From Thermothielavioides terrestris NRRL 8126 (taxonomy: Eukaryota > Ascomycota > Sordariomycetes > Sordariales > Chaetomiaceae): a stretch of 64,000 bases of DNA. The stretch lies in NCBI RefSeq assembly GCF_000226115.1, contig NC_016458.1, positions 5,862,001-5,926,000 of the forward strand. Reading direction: 5' to 3'. Of the stretch, positions 23,128 through 35,100 are shown piece after piece (positions within the stretch are counted from its first letter, which is position 1; each line of letters begins with the position of its first letter). The notes below the pieces were generated by a model, which did not search any database, was not told the DNA's origin, and was given only the letters and a program-made list of their open reading frames with translations. Both the position numbers and the translations under genes were made by a program.

Positions 23128-24494
23128 GAGTGAAGCGGCGCTGATATTGCGCAGACCAGCCATCTCTTCCGCATTCATGGGCTAAGATCTGTAAGAACAC
23201 AGGTTCTGGGATGGCTGGCATGTTTTTCCGATAGAGGAGATGTAGGGTAACCACAGGGTAGCGTGGGCGGCAATCTTAACGGGGGTCTCTTTCAATTCAA
23301 ATCCATCAAGCTAGGATGAGCAGCTGGTGTCCTCTCTGTCGAATCTGGGGTAGAAAGGTTGAGCGATGCCCATTTCCCCCGTTAAGAAACACTGACTCTA
23401 TCGTTCACATCACTGAGGGTTCGAAGTATCGGTGACTGGCTCAATTCCACGCAGGCCCTTGAGCCTCAGGTTCAGGGAGTGGAGGGTGAAGTTGGGGGGC
23501 AAGAAGACCTACAGTTGGGGCCGAGTTGGCGAGGACTACATTTACACTGCTGGGACTCTGATTAGATACGGGAGTGAGGCGCGTCCCCATCTGTCCCGCA
23601 TGTCCAGGCCAACTCGGGGCAGCGGCGTGGCGGGGACGCCCGAGGGAGTTGGAACGGTACGACATTCTAGCGCCCCTAGACACCCGAACCAGGAGGACAG
23701 AGAAACTGCCAGGGCCGGCTTTCAATACACGGCGCATCTGGCATCGCGCACGTGAAGCTTCCCAGGACTGTACCCGCCCTTCTTTCGGTTGCTTTCATTT
23801 GACCGTAATTCAGTGTCGACGTCTGACCGTGGACATGTTCCCCTGCAAGGACTGTCGCACTTCACAGCCTTCCCGTTGGGGAAAGTCCGCGACTTAGCCC
23901 GATGCCAGAATGTGGCGGGTCTCGGTCCGTTTCCTCTCACGCTTATGTGTACCCCTCGGAGCCCTCGGTGGGCAGAGGATAAAAGTCCCGACTCAACGCC
24001 ATGCCAGCTGGTTCGCAGCGTCCAGTTCTCCCACGAACCTGGCTCCATAGTCTAGACTCCGGGACAATAGTTAGCAGCGACACAGCGCTATATCAGCACA
24101 CCCATCCAGCCTATTCTGCGGAAACGTTGCCTGCGGGGATTCATATCGGGGTTACTCTCGTTGTTCCGTGGCCATCTGGCCACCTGATTCGGCAAAACCC
24201 CCCGGTCGGACTCCGGGAGCTTACTTGGGGTTCGGCACACTCAGCTCCTCCTGCCTTATCAAGGCCGATCCCCGCCATTCTCACCATCGCCGAGAGTGCT
24301 CAACTTGCCGAAAACTAACCTTGGCTGGATCGGCCATATCGAAGCCTCAGCGTATCTGACTTTGGTTCCATTTCACTCTGCGTCCGCCGATCCCGCCATC
24401 CTTGACTTTCCGACCTACGCTCCTGAGAATTAGGCCAACATCACACGCCAGCGGCCGGCTTTCCACTTATTACCCGGCGCGTAATCAGACACAC
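23128..24494. other. Intergenic region, 1.4 kb, no supported gene
   Basis: Between BRF1 and the small two-exon gene, both on plus. It should contain the BRF1 3' UTR and the downstream promoter. Short frames on both strands show no domains. Confidence 0.5.
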
Positions 24495-25349
24495 ATGTCA
24501 GCAATGGACCTTCCAACTTCACCACTACCCCGAGCACGACCGCCCCGACCGCTTCCCCCGCCAGCGCCCTTCCCGCCCGCGTACATCAGCCCACCCTCAT
24601 CCGCGTCCTCCCTCCTCCCCGAAGAGCTGACCGCCCCCGACGCGCTGCGCGTCCCGGTCTCCTGGCGCTGCGGCACCTGCGCCGCCACCCGCCCGGTTCT
24701 CGAGTTGATGACCCGGCCGTTCCTCTCCTCACCACCATCACCATCACCATCACCACCGCCACCACCATCATCGTCATCATCAGCAGACAACGCCGCCGCC
24801 CCGACAAGCGACAGCGGCATCATCACCACCTGCTGCGCGACCCCCTCGCTGCAGGCCGTCTACGACCAGTTCGGGCACATCTACCTCTTCTGGCGGGACG
24901 ACCCGGCCGTGGCCGACCTGCGGGACCCGCGCATGGCGCGCGAGGCGCGCCGCCGCGTGTGGAGCGCCGGCGGCGCGTGCTGGGATGCCGTGGTGTCCTC
25001 GTCCCAGGCCTCGAGGGTGGGCGGCGCATGGGGGGATGGGCTTGGGTTGGATGGGGACGGACCCAGGGATGGGGATGGCCCGGATCGGGCTGGGAATGGG
25101 GTCAGGATGAGGGCGGTCGGGGGAAGGAGGACTATGGGGAGGAGGTTGACTTGTGATTCGTAAGTCTTTTTGGAAATGCAATTTTCTTTTTCTTTTCTTT
25201 TCTTTTCTTTGTTTTTCTCTCTCTTCTCTGTCTTTTCGCTTTCATTATTTTATGCCCTCGACTAACTTGATTGACCTAGGCAATCCAGTGCGGCGAGTGA
25301 CGGGTCTCAAGATTCGCTTGACGCTGGCTCGATGGCGATGGATGAATGA
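24495..25349 (+). CDS. Hypothetical two-exon protein with conserved-looking Cys pair
   Basis: Exon 1 is 24495-25159 and exon 2 is 25280-25349, giving 244 residues. The 120-nt intron has a GTAAGT donor, an ACTAAC branch site and a CCTAG acceptor, and splicing extends the protein by a Ser/Asp-rich tail (AASDGSQDSLDAGS). The N-terminus is very Pro-rich. A central segment reads VSWRCGTCAATRPV and, after a Ser/Pro spacer, ITTCCATPSLQAVYDQFGHIYLFWRDDPA, which looks like a small zinc- or disulfide-stabilised unit. The C-terminal 60 residues are Gly/Asp-rich. I do not recognise a family. The strong intron signals are the main reason for calling it real. Confidence 0.6.
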
Positions 25350-25669
25350 CAAAGGAGAGCGCGAAGTTTGATTCAGGCGCTTGTAGAGGGCAAGGTTTCG
25401 CAATAAGGACTGTCATCTCCCACAGCAAAATCATGACTCGTTGTCTCTATGAATGCAACAATAGGTAGGTAGTCTTGTAGTAAGAGCCTCAATGAAGGAT
25501 TTGCTTGTAGAAATGCACTGACGTTCCTTTATAAGATGAAAAAAAAAATGAAAAAAAAAAATAGAGAAGAAAGTGAGAGACTGTCTTCTTTGCCGGTGAT
25601 TTTGGAACCCCAATTTCCCCTACACAAGAAGGGCTTGTCCGACCGACCTACCGTCATGAATTTATTAAG
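25350..25669. other. AT-rich intergenic spacer left of the MITE
   Basis: About 320 bases with short A runs (25541-25561) and no coding signal. It contains the 3' flank of the two-exon gene and abuts the TA target site of the MITE. Confidence 0.5.
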
Positions 25670-26079
25670 TACCCGAGGGCTGAAGGAAAAGTAGGGATTT
25701 TCGCTTCCGGGAGAGAGGGGCACAACATTGGCGGACGTCACATAATTGGCGGACAATCACCGATACACCTAATCTACACCAAACTTTGTTAGTGCAAGAC
25801 AAAACTTTAAATATCTCAGCAACCACTTAACTAAACTCAATAAAATTTTAAAATTATAGTTTTTAATAGAATAGCTCTCTATTTTTTCTTTTAAAAGACT
25901 TTTAGTTCTTTTGCCTTAGGGTTAGGGTTATAGGTAGCTTATTTTCCCGAGGGTTAGGGTTACTAGTGGTTAGAGGTAGGTGTCGTTTTTTTATAGGGGT
26001 GTCCGCCAATTTTGTGCCCCTCTCTCCTGGAAGGAGAGACGGCTGCGAAAATCCCCACTTTTCCTTCAGCCCTCGGGTA
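25670..26079. mobile_element. TA-flanked MITE with long terminal inverted repeats and TTAGGG motifs
   Basis: The left end reads TA-CCCGAGGGCTGAAGGAAAAG and the right end is its reverse complement, closing with CCCTCGGG-TA. The two arms stay similar for about 85 bases, including GAGAGAGGGGCAC and the motif ATTGGCGGAC. The body is 406 bp (25672-26077) between TA dinucleotides, as made by Tc1/mariner-type transposases. The centre is AT-rich, unlike its surroundings, and has no transposase, so it is a non-autonomous element. Two blocks near 25914-25932 and 25950-25962 carry tandem TTAGGG, the fungal telomere unit. The right end sits about 145 bp past the stop codon of the neighbouring minus-strand gene. 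Confidence 0.85.
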
Positions 26080-26222
26080 ACGCCCCCGTGGTAGGCTCCG
26101 CTGCCCTCATAGGCCCCGTAGCCTCCAGGGCCACCGGCAGCTGCAGGGCCACCGGTTCCTCCATGGCCAGAAGGCATAGCAGAAGATATGAAGAGGCCGC
26201 CAAGGGGCCCGAATTGTCGTGG

Positions 26223-27281
26223 TTAGCGCTGGCTCCTGTAAGGCAGGGCACGATGTGGCACCGATTGTGATTGGTAGAACCGTGTGACGCTGCTCAGCAC
26301 CATCCCCTCTTCCAGGTCGAGGCGGCGATAGTATATCATTGGGGCGATGTACTGTTTTCCCGACTCGTCCAGGAACACCTTCCGCTCGGGCTTCTGGAAG
26401 AACTTGCCGATGACGTCGTGAAACCCAGCCGTGTGCCAGTCGATCGGGGGGCAATCGCTGCCGGGAAGGGGACGGAACCTTTCGCGGTTAGAGTCATACA
26501 GCTCAGGTTCCTTGTCTGGCGATAACTCCTCGGCCTGTTCTGGGCTTACGATGCCCTCGATATCCCATGCCACCAAGCCGAGATAATGCAGACGAACGAA
26601 AACTTGGGCGCTACAAAGACGTTGAATGTGAACAAAGGCAAGTCGTCAGCGATGTCAGTTCATGTGGGGAAGAGAGCCCCACACTCGTGACGGGATGTTC
26701 TGCTGTATCTCACAAGACCTAAGAGGGCAGGACGGGGAGAGGCCAGATGAGCGAACTTACATCCAATCCCGGCATCCATCGTAAAGAGGTGAACCGCCGT
26801 GTGGAATTTCCACAAAGTGGAAGACAGCCAAGTTGCTTCTCATGGAGTCCGGCAAGCGCCTGTGGGTTCCGCAGATCGCGTTGATGGCCTCCGAAAGCGG
26901 CCACGGACGGCTGACTTGGAATTGAAAGGCAGCCCGTGCGCGGGCTGTTCTTCCAGTATAGGAACAGACCTTGAGTAAACAGGCGCCTGGTCCCTGATGA
27001 CCATTCTCATCACGGTGCAATTCCATGGACAGTCGGCAAGATACAAAATTTCTGCCTCCAACCTGGTACCCTTCGGTAAAGTTGAACTTGAAAATAACGT
27101 GGGGTTTGACCTCGTTGGTGAGCAGAAACTCAATCCAACAATGGCGGACGTGCGAGTTTAATGCCGAGAGCAGCACAGGGTGAGTCAACAGCCGTGGAGT
27201 GAAGTCTCCAATGTCGAACTCGTTGCTATCCACGTCGGTCTTGGAGACCGACATCGGGAACTCGACGGTATTCCCGGCCAT
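26223..27281 (-). CDS. Unknown two-exon protein
   Basis: Exon 1 is 27281-26761 and exon 2 is 26610-26223 on minus. The 150-nt intron has a GTAAGT donor and a TTTGTAG acceptor. The joined product has 302 residues and starts MAGNTVEFPMSVSKTD. It has no signal peptide or membrane helix. Segments such as RHCWIEFLLTNEVKPHVIFK, HRRLPDSMRSNLAVFHFVE and LGLVAWDIEGIVSPEQ look like an ordered globular protein, but I do not recognise the family. Past the stop, the same strand holds an open Gly/Tyr-rich frame (GGPGGYGAYEGSGAYHGG) that runs into the MITE. The original C-terminus may have been longer, or a further exon may exist. Function unknown. Confidence 0.7.
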
Positions 27282-28429
27282 GTTATGAACTGCTTGGTTG
27301 ACTCAGGGGACACGGCAGAGAGAGTTTTGTCACTGTCTGCCTGACAGAAGGGCCAGAGAGCATGAACGATTAGCATTGACTGGCAGCTGGGCCTGCAGGA
27401 GAATGCTCACTCGTAGTGCTGGTGTAGGTGAACGCGGAAGCAGTGCTGTTAGTGTTGCAAACGCTGGTGTTGTTGTAGCTCCTTTTGCCAGGAGAATAAT
27501 GATTGCCAGAAGCGTATCGCTAGTCGGCTCAAGACAGTGAGATGGGAGGAGGGGTGCCCGTTGTGCTCGGGCAGGGCCCAGGCACCCGGCTGCTTAAGTA
27601 CATGGTGCTCCAGGTCCTGGGGTGGTTTCGGTCCCAGTTGGTCGCTGCCAGTACTCGCGTGAAAGCCGAGCTGTCAAAGCCGGCAAACATGCGTGACTTC
27701 GCCTCCATTCTCGTGACTGTCTCGTTGGTGGTGTGCAGTGACCAACCTGCACTCAACCAGTTCCCAGGCGGCGCAGCCAGGTGCGTAGTGCGCATCTCAA
27801 TGAGACATATCTCTCACTGTTGCTGTTCCCTATGGACCGCAGCTTTGTCCTGTGGTCATTTAGGCGAGGCGAAAGGGAATGTCTCGTGTGGCCAAATGAA
27901 TGCCTCCTCATATTATAGGCTTCTGGTTGGCCGGCTAGATTTGTTAGAGCTGTTGGCTTCCGCCGGTTTGGGCGGATGATTGCCATTTCGAGCAGGTGGT
28001 ACGGAGTCATGTTGACTTATGTCGAGTTTCGGAATCGTTCGGTACAACAGGTGACACAGCCTTATTGTCTGCAGGTTGGCGCGCTGGTTCAAGTTGGGGT
28101 TGGCAAATCATCTGCTCAGGGGCAAGTTGGTGTGCGGGTGGCGCAAAACAGCCCCGGCTGCCGTCAGTTGGCCCGTCGGACAGTGAGCTGCATGCAACCT
28201 ACATAAAGGGCACACATAGGTAGGTAGTTAATTACCTACCTGAGGTAGAAAACTGTGAGCAGGCAACAGTCATCCCCGCCTCAATCAATCACTCGATCTC
28301 CACGCACCGCATTTCATAGAGCAGCATCATAAGCGCCTCGCGATCGGAGAACCAAGTTCAAGGGAGACGGGACTTCAGCATCTCCTTCTGTATTTGTCGA
28401 GTATAAATTACTTCCCTTGGTCCAACAGC
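27282..28429. other. Divergent promoter region with a TACCTACC palindrome
   Basis: About 1.15 kb between the divergent unknown gene (minus) and the APH-like kinase (plus). No coding region is supported. It contains a perfect inverted repeat about 190 bases before the kinase start. Confidence 0.5.
28218..28241. promoter_or_regulatory. Perfect palindrome AGGTAGGTA-N6-TACCTACCT
   Basis: Nine-base arms (28218-28226 and 28233-28241) flank the core GTTAAT. The position upstream of the kinase gene would suit a dimeric regulator site, but function is not shown. A related TACCTA-rich palindrome occurs at 57463-57513 in another divergent promoter. Confidence 0.4.
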
Positions 28430-29471
28430 ATGTCTGAGCTCGCAGCTGCCGCTGGCGCCAGCTCACCTCCACGGTCTCCACCACTCGAACCTTGCGCAGA
28501 TGAGAACGAGGCAGCGAGGCGGTTCGCTCAAGCTGTCTCGGAAGACGAATTATGGCAAAGGAGCGAGCAGCGCCTGCCGTACGGCCACTTCGCTTACCCA
28601 ACCGACCGCCCACTTGTCTGGGTCAAGTTTGGAGAGCCTTGGAGGCTGGCCGAGGCCGACATGCAGAGGCTCGCCTGGCAATGGCTCCGCAGTCAACGCG
28701 AGACGAAGCAATGTAGTCCTGATATCCACGTTCCTGAAGTCTTCAGGACGTTTACCCGGGGCCCGCGGGCCTTCATTATCATGGAGCTGGTGGACGGGAC
28801 AGTGCTCGCCAAGTCGGTGTTCGCAAAGCCCATGGGTTCTCTTCACCCAGTGGAGCAGTGCTTCGACCTGATCGCCGAGGGAATTCAGGTGCTACGGCAA
28901 ATGCCCGTCCCTCCAGACGCGACACCAGGCCCGTATACGGCGGAATACGGGCATAGGATTATCAGGCATCCGATTTTCAAAGACCAGGCGGCTCGATTCG
29001 TGTACCGCGACGTCGACCAACTGGAGCGTCACCTCAACAAGGTAGGGTCCTGCATACCCAATCGAGCTCGAATCAGCTCTGTCCTTTCTACCTACTAACG
29101 CTGTTCGATAGGTCATCGCATGCCGATTCCCGCGCGGGGAAGCTCCAACACTTCATCTCGAGAGGCAGCTTGTTTTCTCGTATTGCGATCTGAACGACGA
29201 GAACTTCATGTTCAAGAGAGACGCTAACGGTCGTCTTCGCCTCTACATCGTCGATTTCGAGCACGCTTCCTTCCTGCCACTGTGCTTCCTCGCCTATGCC
29301 GTCCTACGGCACTCCCAATGGTGGAGCCAGCCGCCCATCGCCGAAAGAATCGGGGCCACATTCCCGGACACCAACCTCGACCTTCTAGGACACGCCGATT
29401 ATGTCTTCAAGGTTTTCGTCTGGTGTGTCGGACTTGAGAAGACGCCTACGGGCTGGGCCCTCCCGTCTTGA
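28430..29471 (+). CDS. APH-like (aminoglycoside phosphotransferase-fold) kinase protein
   Basis: Exon 1 is 28430-29041 and exon 2 is 29112-29471, with a 70-nt intron, giving 323 residues. The start MSELAAAAG is the only ATG near the beginning of the coding-like sequence. The kinase-like core is visible: AFIIMELVDGTVLAKS forms the hinge after the N-lobe; the catalytic loop reads YCDLNDENFMF, where the canonical first His is Tyr but the catalytic Asp and the metal-binding Asn are kept; the second metal site is IVDFEHASFLP. This places it in the fungal APH/choline-kinase-like superfamily, whose members phosphorylate small molecules or are substrate-less. The substrate is unknown. A decayed relative lies on the minus strand at 60122-60946. 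The hAT-like insertion begins about 230 bp downstream. Confidence 0.85.
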
Positions 29472-29707
29472 CTCTGTCTCGCTGCTGGGGAATCTTCTCA
29501 TTACCTTCCCAAAGGATTTTTTTTTTTTTTTTCGTTTACATTTCGGGGTTGTTGGTGTTCTTGCTCACTTGGAACTCCTGTTAGGACGTCCACTGCCAGC
29601 ACCCTGCACCGCTCGGCTTGAGGAGTTGCGGGGATGTGACTAGAAGCAGGGGCAAAAGTGTGTAGCACTGCTAGAAGAGGTCCAGTCTAGTGCGTCTGCA
29701 GAGTTTG

Positions 29708-29830
29708 GAATTAGTACAGTACTAATTAGTAGTACTAAAGTAGTACTAGACTAGTACTAGTACTAGTACAGGTCCAGTACTAGACTAGCCTAGTACTAGT
29801 ACTAGTCTAGTACTATACTAGGAAAATACT
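29708..29830. repeat. Left subterminal GTACTA repeats of the hAT-like element
   Basis: Repeated TAGTAC/CTAGTACTAG units occupy the left end. They match, in inverted orientation, the units at 46500-46615. Such subterminal arrays are typical transposase-binding regions of hAT elements. Confidence 0.7.
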
Positions 29831-29948
29831 AGAGTACTAATGAAATTTTAGTTACTTAAAATAACTAATAATGTATATAGTAATTTTCTTTGATTTTTTA
29901 GAAATATAAAAAGTATATATACTAGAGGTATTACTAATCGCTTAGTTC

Positions 29949-30197
29949 TATAACGTACTAGCCTTATAGCGTCTACAGATAAGCGTACAATGTTCTATTC
30001 AACTACCTTAAGGAAGGAAAAAGGAGAAGTATAGGCTATAGTCTCTACGTACAGAGTTTTTTAGGGGCTCGCGAAGTAGGTTCGGACCAACGTTATTCTA
30101 GGTATAAGGCAGGCCTACTATAGGTCCGTCCTAAGGCCGCTATAGATCCTAGGCGTAGCCCTATATATCTAGCCTAGGTATAGCCTAGTCTATAATA
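29949..30197 (-). repeat. Gypsy LTR (3' in element orientation)
   Basis: 249 bp, matching 44803-45051 over its full length. In element orientation it should start TG and end CA; both ends now carry TA changes consistent with RIP. It lies next to the polypurine tract. Confidence 0.88.
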
Positions 30198-30559
30198 TAC
30201 CCCCCCCGCCCTATTAGGCAGTTGAATCAGAGTATATATAACGCTATATCGAGCGTAGTTCAGGTCCGGTATAGCGCTAGTTATAATATATATTGGCACC
30301 TACTACTTAGTTGTATAGCGCTTACCTCGTTATTAGAGTAGCCTAACGTAGTTGCCTACTAAGGCTTTACCGCTTATAGTCGTCCTATTGCCTAAACTTA
30401 AGTTGTTTATTTATATCGCCCTAGTAAGTCGCTAATTAGCCTTTCCCTACTTTATACGTTCGTATATCGTAACTATATTGTACTAGGCGTACCTACTAAT
30501 TGTATACGACCTAGCCCCCTCTTATACTATTAAAACCCCCTTCTCCTCTATAAACTTTA

Positions 30560-32150
30560 TACCCTACGTTTTTATCTCGCTTCCAATATATACCCCTATC
30601 CCTCCTTTATATTCCTATCCTCTATCCTCTCTATATATTGGCTCTTCCTACTTCGTCTCTATCTTATACCCATTTCTCAACCTCCTTATATATAGCAATG
30701 CTTATATCGCCTATACTATTTTCATTATATATTCGTTCTACGCCCTATTAGTAATATTTATTATTTTTTTATATAACTGTTCTATATCTATAACGCTACT
30801 ACTTTAACTTTAATATAAACTTAATAAAAATCTACTATATACCTAGTTTATTCTTATAACTCTTTCTCCTTATATATACTTAGCTTCCTACTATTTCCTT
30901 TATATATATATCTTATATATATTTTATCTATTTGCTCTAACCTCTATAGTAGCTTTCTATTTTCTTTATAATAGCGATATATTTTTGAAATTTATCTACT
31001 TCGTCCTTGTCTATATCCTTTAGAATATTAGCTATAGTCGCTTTACTTAGTAGTAACGAAGAGGGACGTTGTCTTAGAGGAGACAACAACTAGGACTATA
31101 ATATATATTATCCTTTATTAGGCCCGTTTTAGCTCTAGGCTAGAAGCTAATAGTATCTTAGATAAAACTACAATAATTATAATAACTCCTTTCGCTATAC
31201 TATTGACGGCTATATTGTCGAAGGCAACTTAGATAATAAGGATAACGCCCTTCCTAAAGAGGAAGGGGATATCTACCTAAACTACGTTAAGTAGCTTATA
31301 TATAGTAACTTCGTTAAATATATCTAAAGATATAGAAAGAGCTATATAAAGTATACTAAGTCGTACGCTAAATACTACTAGGATTTAGTACTCTAAGCGA
31401 CTAACCCCTCTCTATACGTTAGCTTAAAATGCCTAATTAAATTCTATATCAACAATAAAGCTATTATAGAGCCTACTTATAAGAAAACTAAAACTAAGCT
31501 AGCTTACTATATTATCTTAAAGGCGCTATTTATCGCCTTTATATATAGCTTCTATAATACAATTAGTATAGCCTTTATATACTAATCCCTAGTATACTTT
31601 GCCTTCGCCTCTAATATACCCCTAGTCACCTCCTCTACATCTTCGACCCTAAACTAGCGAGGAGCCCTAGTTCTATACTAGGCTCTTTAGGATAATCTTA
31701 CTATATAGTATTATAGTCGCCTTATTAAGTATATAGTACAATATCTTAATTCTTTCTAATAGGAGAATCAGCGTATTGCGAAAGCTATCTATACTATAGT
31801 ATAGTCTTAAGTAACCGTCCTTAAGACGAATTTACGTTTTATAGAGTATATTATTATATTTATTTCCCCTTCGCCCATCTATACCCTTTAGGGGTCTTGC
31901 CTCTGCTACTTACCCTATATATATATATCCCTCTACGACCTATACTATAGACGACGCCTATCCTCCCCTATAGAGGACGTCTTATATACCTATTAAACGT
32001 ATATACCGCCCTTGCCTTATACCCTTTGTACGCCTATTCCGCCCCTATATATACCCGCCCCGCCTATATACCTATTTAAGGATAAGGAGAAGAACCTACT
32101 AGATATAGGACCTATTATAGAGCTAGAGTAGATAGCGCCGTTTATACGTT
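30560..32150 (+). pseudogene. Coding-like frame antisense to Gypsy pol, in the extra 3' segment
   Basis: Between the end of Gypsy pol and its 3' LTR lie about 2 kb. On the plus strand, opposite to pol, a pyrimidine-rich stretch (30560-30720) is followed by a frame that reads as protein broken almost only by TAG/TAA. Examples from about 31190 onward are DGYIVEGNLDNKDNALPKEE, then YIKYTKSYAKYY and KCLIKFYINNKAIIEP. The absence of TGA stops fits RIP of CAG, CAA or TGG codons. I do not recognise the product. Limits are approximate, and an accessory gene captured by the element is only one explanation. Confidence 0.35.
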
Positions 32151-32199
32151 TTATTGTCTTTTTATATATAGCTACGTTCTATTTAGTTTTAAGAGGATA

Positions 32200-35100
32200 A
32201 CTAGACTTAAATATATTATAGTTTTTCTACATCTAGGTAGTTATATTTATCTAAGTTATTAGTCTTTATAAGGTAGTTTATATATAAATATAACGTTTCC
32301 CCTTTCTCCTTTAGTTCGATACTAGCCTATCGTTGTACTATGTATTTCCCTATTCCTACTTAAACTCGTTAAGTACAATAGTATCTAAGAAGTTCTCTAA
32401 GGGCTTCTATATTAGTTTATTGTAACCTATCTACTTGATATATATATTGTAGTTGTTTCTTCTCCCCTTTACGTTCTAAGCTTTAAAGATTACTTCTACC
32501 CTATACTTTTGCTAAGGAATACCCTCTTCCGATATAACCTATACAAGGTCTAGTCGCTTATCTATAACTTTCTATAAAGAGAGTAGGTCGGAGGCTACTC
32601 GCTTAACTAGGTCAATATAGAAGGTTAAGTATAGGCTACTTAGTATATTGAACGTCACTGTTAAAGAGGTAGGCACTATAACTACCTTATATTTAGCATT
32701 TAGCTAGTTAAGCTTCTTACTAAAGCGGTTCGTCTTTATATTATATAAGGAGAGCTATACTTCGTCCTTAACCTAGAACTACTTAGCTAGACGATAAGAG
32801 CAGTTCGTATTCGCCTAATACTACTACTATATATATACAATAGCTACTTAGGTCTACTCTATTCTCTTCTTTAGATAGTGGAGGAACCTAGTAACATAGT
32901 CTTCTAGGGAGGCTATAGGCACTATTAGAATTGTAATAAATTATATAGGACTTATATTAAACCTATAGAGGAGGTAGTTCGAGCTTACTCTAGTTATAGA
33001 CAAGTCCCTATTATTAAACGTAAACTAGTAGGCTAAGAGATATTTAAGCTAGTTGTACTATATAAAGGAAATGAAGATCTAGAGGATCGCCTATACCTCT
33101 TAATTAACCTACTCTATCCCTCTATTTATCTAAGGATAATAAGACGTCGATAAGAGCTACTCTACCCCTATCGCCTTATATAGTATAGTCTAGAACCTAT
33201 TTAGCTAGTCCAATCTATAGTTGGTTATAATTTAAGTTAAGAACCTATAGAAGCGCTATTATACATTATAGAGCTAAAAGGTATACTTTTCTACTCTTAT
33301 TAAATATATTGCTTCGAGCTATATATATTTAGAGAGGTAGTTGATAATTACTATAAAGTAGCTAAGCGCCCCTTTATCCCTTATAAAGAGGTTGGTTATA
33401 AAGTTAATAGAGATCTATTTCTAAAAGCGATTAGGGATAAGCAAAGGTTATAAGAGCCTTTAATATAGCTATCGAGAGATCTTACTCCGACAATATTAAT
33501 TATAGTTCCTAATAAACTACTTTATATCGGACAATATAAAGTCCTAATAATAATCTCTCTAAAGTATTTTAAATAGCCTATTATACCCTAGGTATCCTAA
33601 TATAGCTAAGTTATAGATCTACTAAATAATTATAGTAGTTAGAAGCTCTTATATAGGGAGCTAGAGATAGCTATAGAACTAAAGTACACTTTATATATTA
33701 AGGGAGTAGTCTATAATCTAGGTCTATACTATATTCGCTTCCTTTAGAAACTTCTAAGCCTTATTATAAACGGCTTAGAGCTAGTAAATATAGTACTTAT
33801 CTCTAATAATACCCTTATCCTATAGGGCAATAAGCTATTTATCTTCGAAGAGCGTCTCTCCTATAGATAACCTAGCCTCCTTCTATATATTAGTCTAGTA
33901 TACTTTGATCAGAGAAAGCAACTAAGCGATATACTAGCTATCTTTAGGCTCGTCCTATTTATACTAAGAGAGTACATTAGGGCGTAAGGCCTAGGATCCT
34001 AGCTAGTACTTTAGCTCGAAGTTAAATAGAGAGAGCATCTCTATCTATTAGGCCTATTGTTTACTAATTAGATATAGCTAGGTAAAGTACTTAAGGTTCT
34101 TATAGTCGATTAAGATAATAAAGGGGGCTACTATACTTTAGAGCTCTATTAACTAGGCCTTAAGGTAAAAGATAATAGTTAGTAGCTCCTTATTATAGAT
34201 AGTATAGTTATATTTAGTAAGGCTTAGCTTTGTAAAGTAGTAGGCTATAGGGTAGAGAACCTCGTCCTCTCTCTACTAAGACAAATACCTACTAAGTGCT
34301 ATATCGGAATAGTCTACTTCTATAACTATCTCCCTCTTAGGGTCCTACTAGACGAGGATTAGCTCTAATATAAATATAGTTTTAAACGTATTAAAAGCTT
34401 CCTATTCCTCTTTACCCTAGTGGAATAGGACGTTCTTATAGGTAAAGCGTATTAGTAGAGCCACCTTTTTAAAGAAGTTAGAGATAAAATTGTAATAGAA
34501 ATTAATAAATCTTAGGAAGCTTTATACTCCTTGGACCTTATAGGGCGCCTCCTACTTATAGATAGCCTTAATCTTCTTAGGGTCAAGGCGAATATAGACC
34601 TTTACCTCTACGATATACTCTAGATATTTAACTTCCTTTACTACGAATATATATTTCTTAAGGTCTAGGTTAAGGCCTATATCCCTCAATCTTCGAAGGA
34701 CTTTATATACCTTCCTTATATAGTCCTTTTAGCTTCTACTTAAGTATATTAAAACGTTGTTAAGATATACCGTTATATAGTCTCTTAACGTTAGACTAAG
34801 AGCGTTGTTAATATATCTCTAGAATGTTATAGGAGTATTTATAAGCCTAAAGGGGTAGACTAGCTATTTAAATAGTTTAAACTTTATATAAAACGCTATA
34901 AGGTACTTGTCCCCCTTAGCTATCTAGATATAGTAGAATATAGCTCTAACGTCTAGCTTTATAAGCTATTTAGCTCTAGCTAAAGACTAAAGAGTTTTTT
35001 TAATTAAAGAAAGTAGATACTAATCTTACTTAGTAATCTTATTTAAGGCTTAGTAGTCTATATAAAACCTTTATCCTCCTCCTAGCTTCTATATAAGAAG

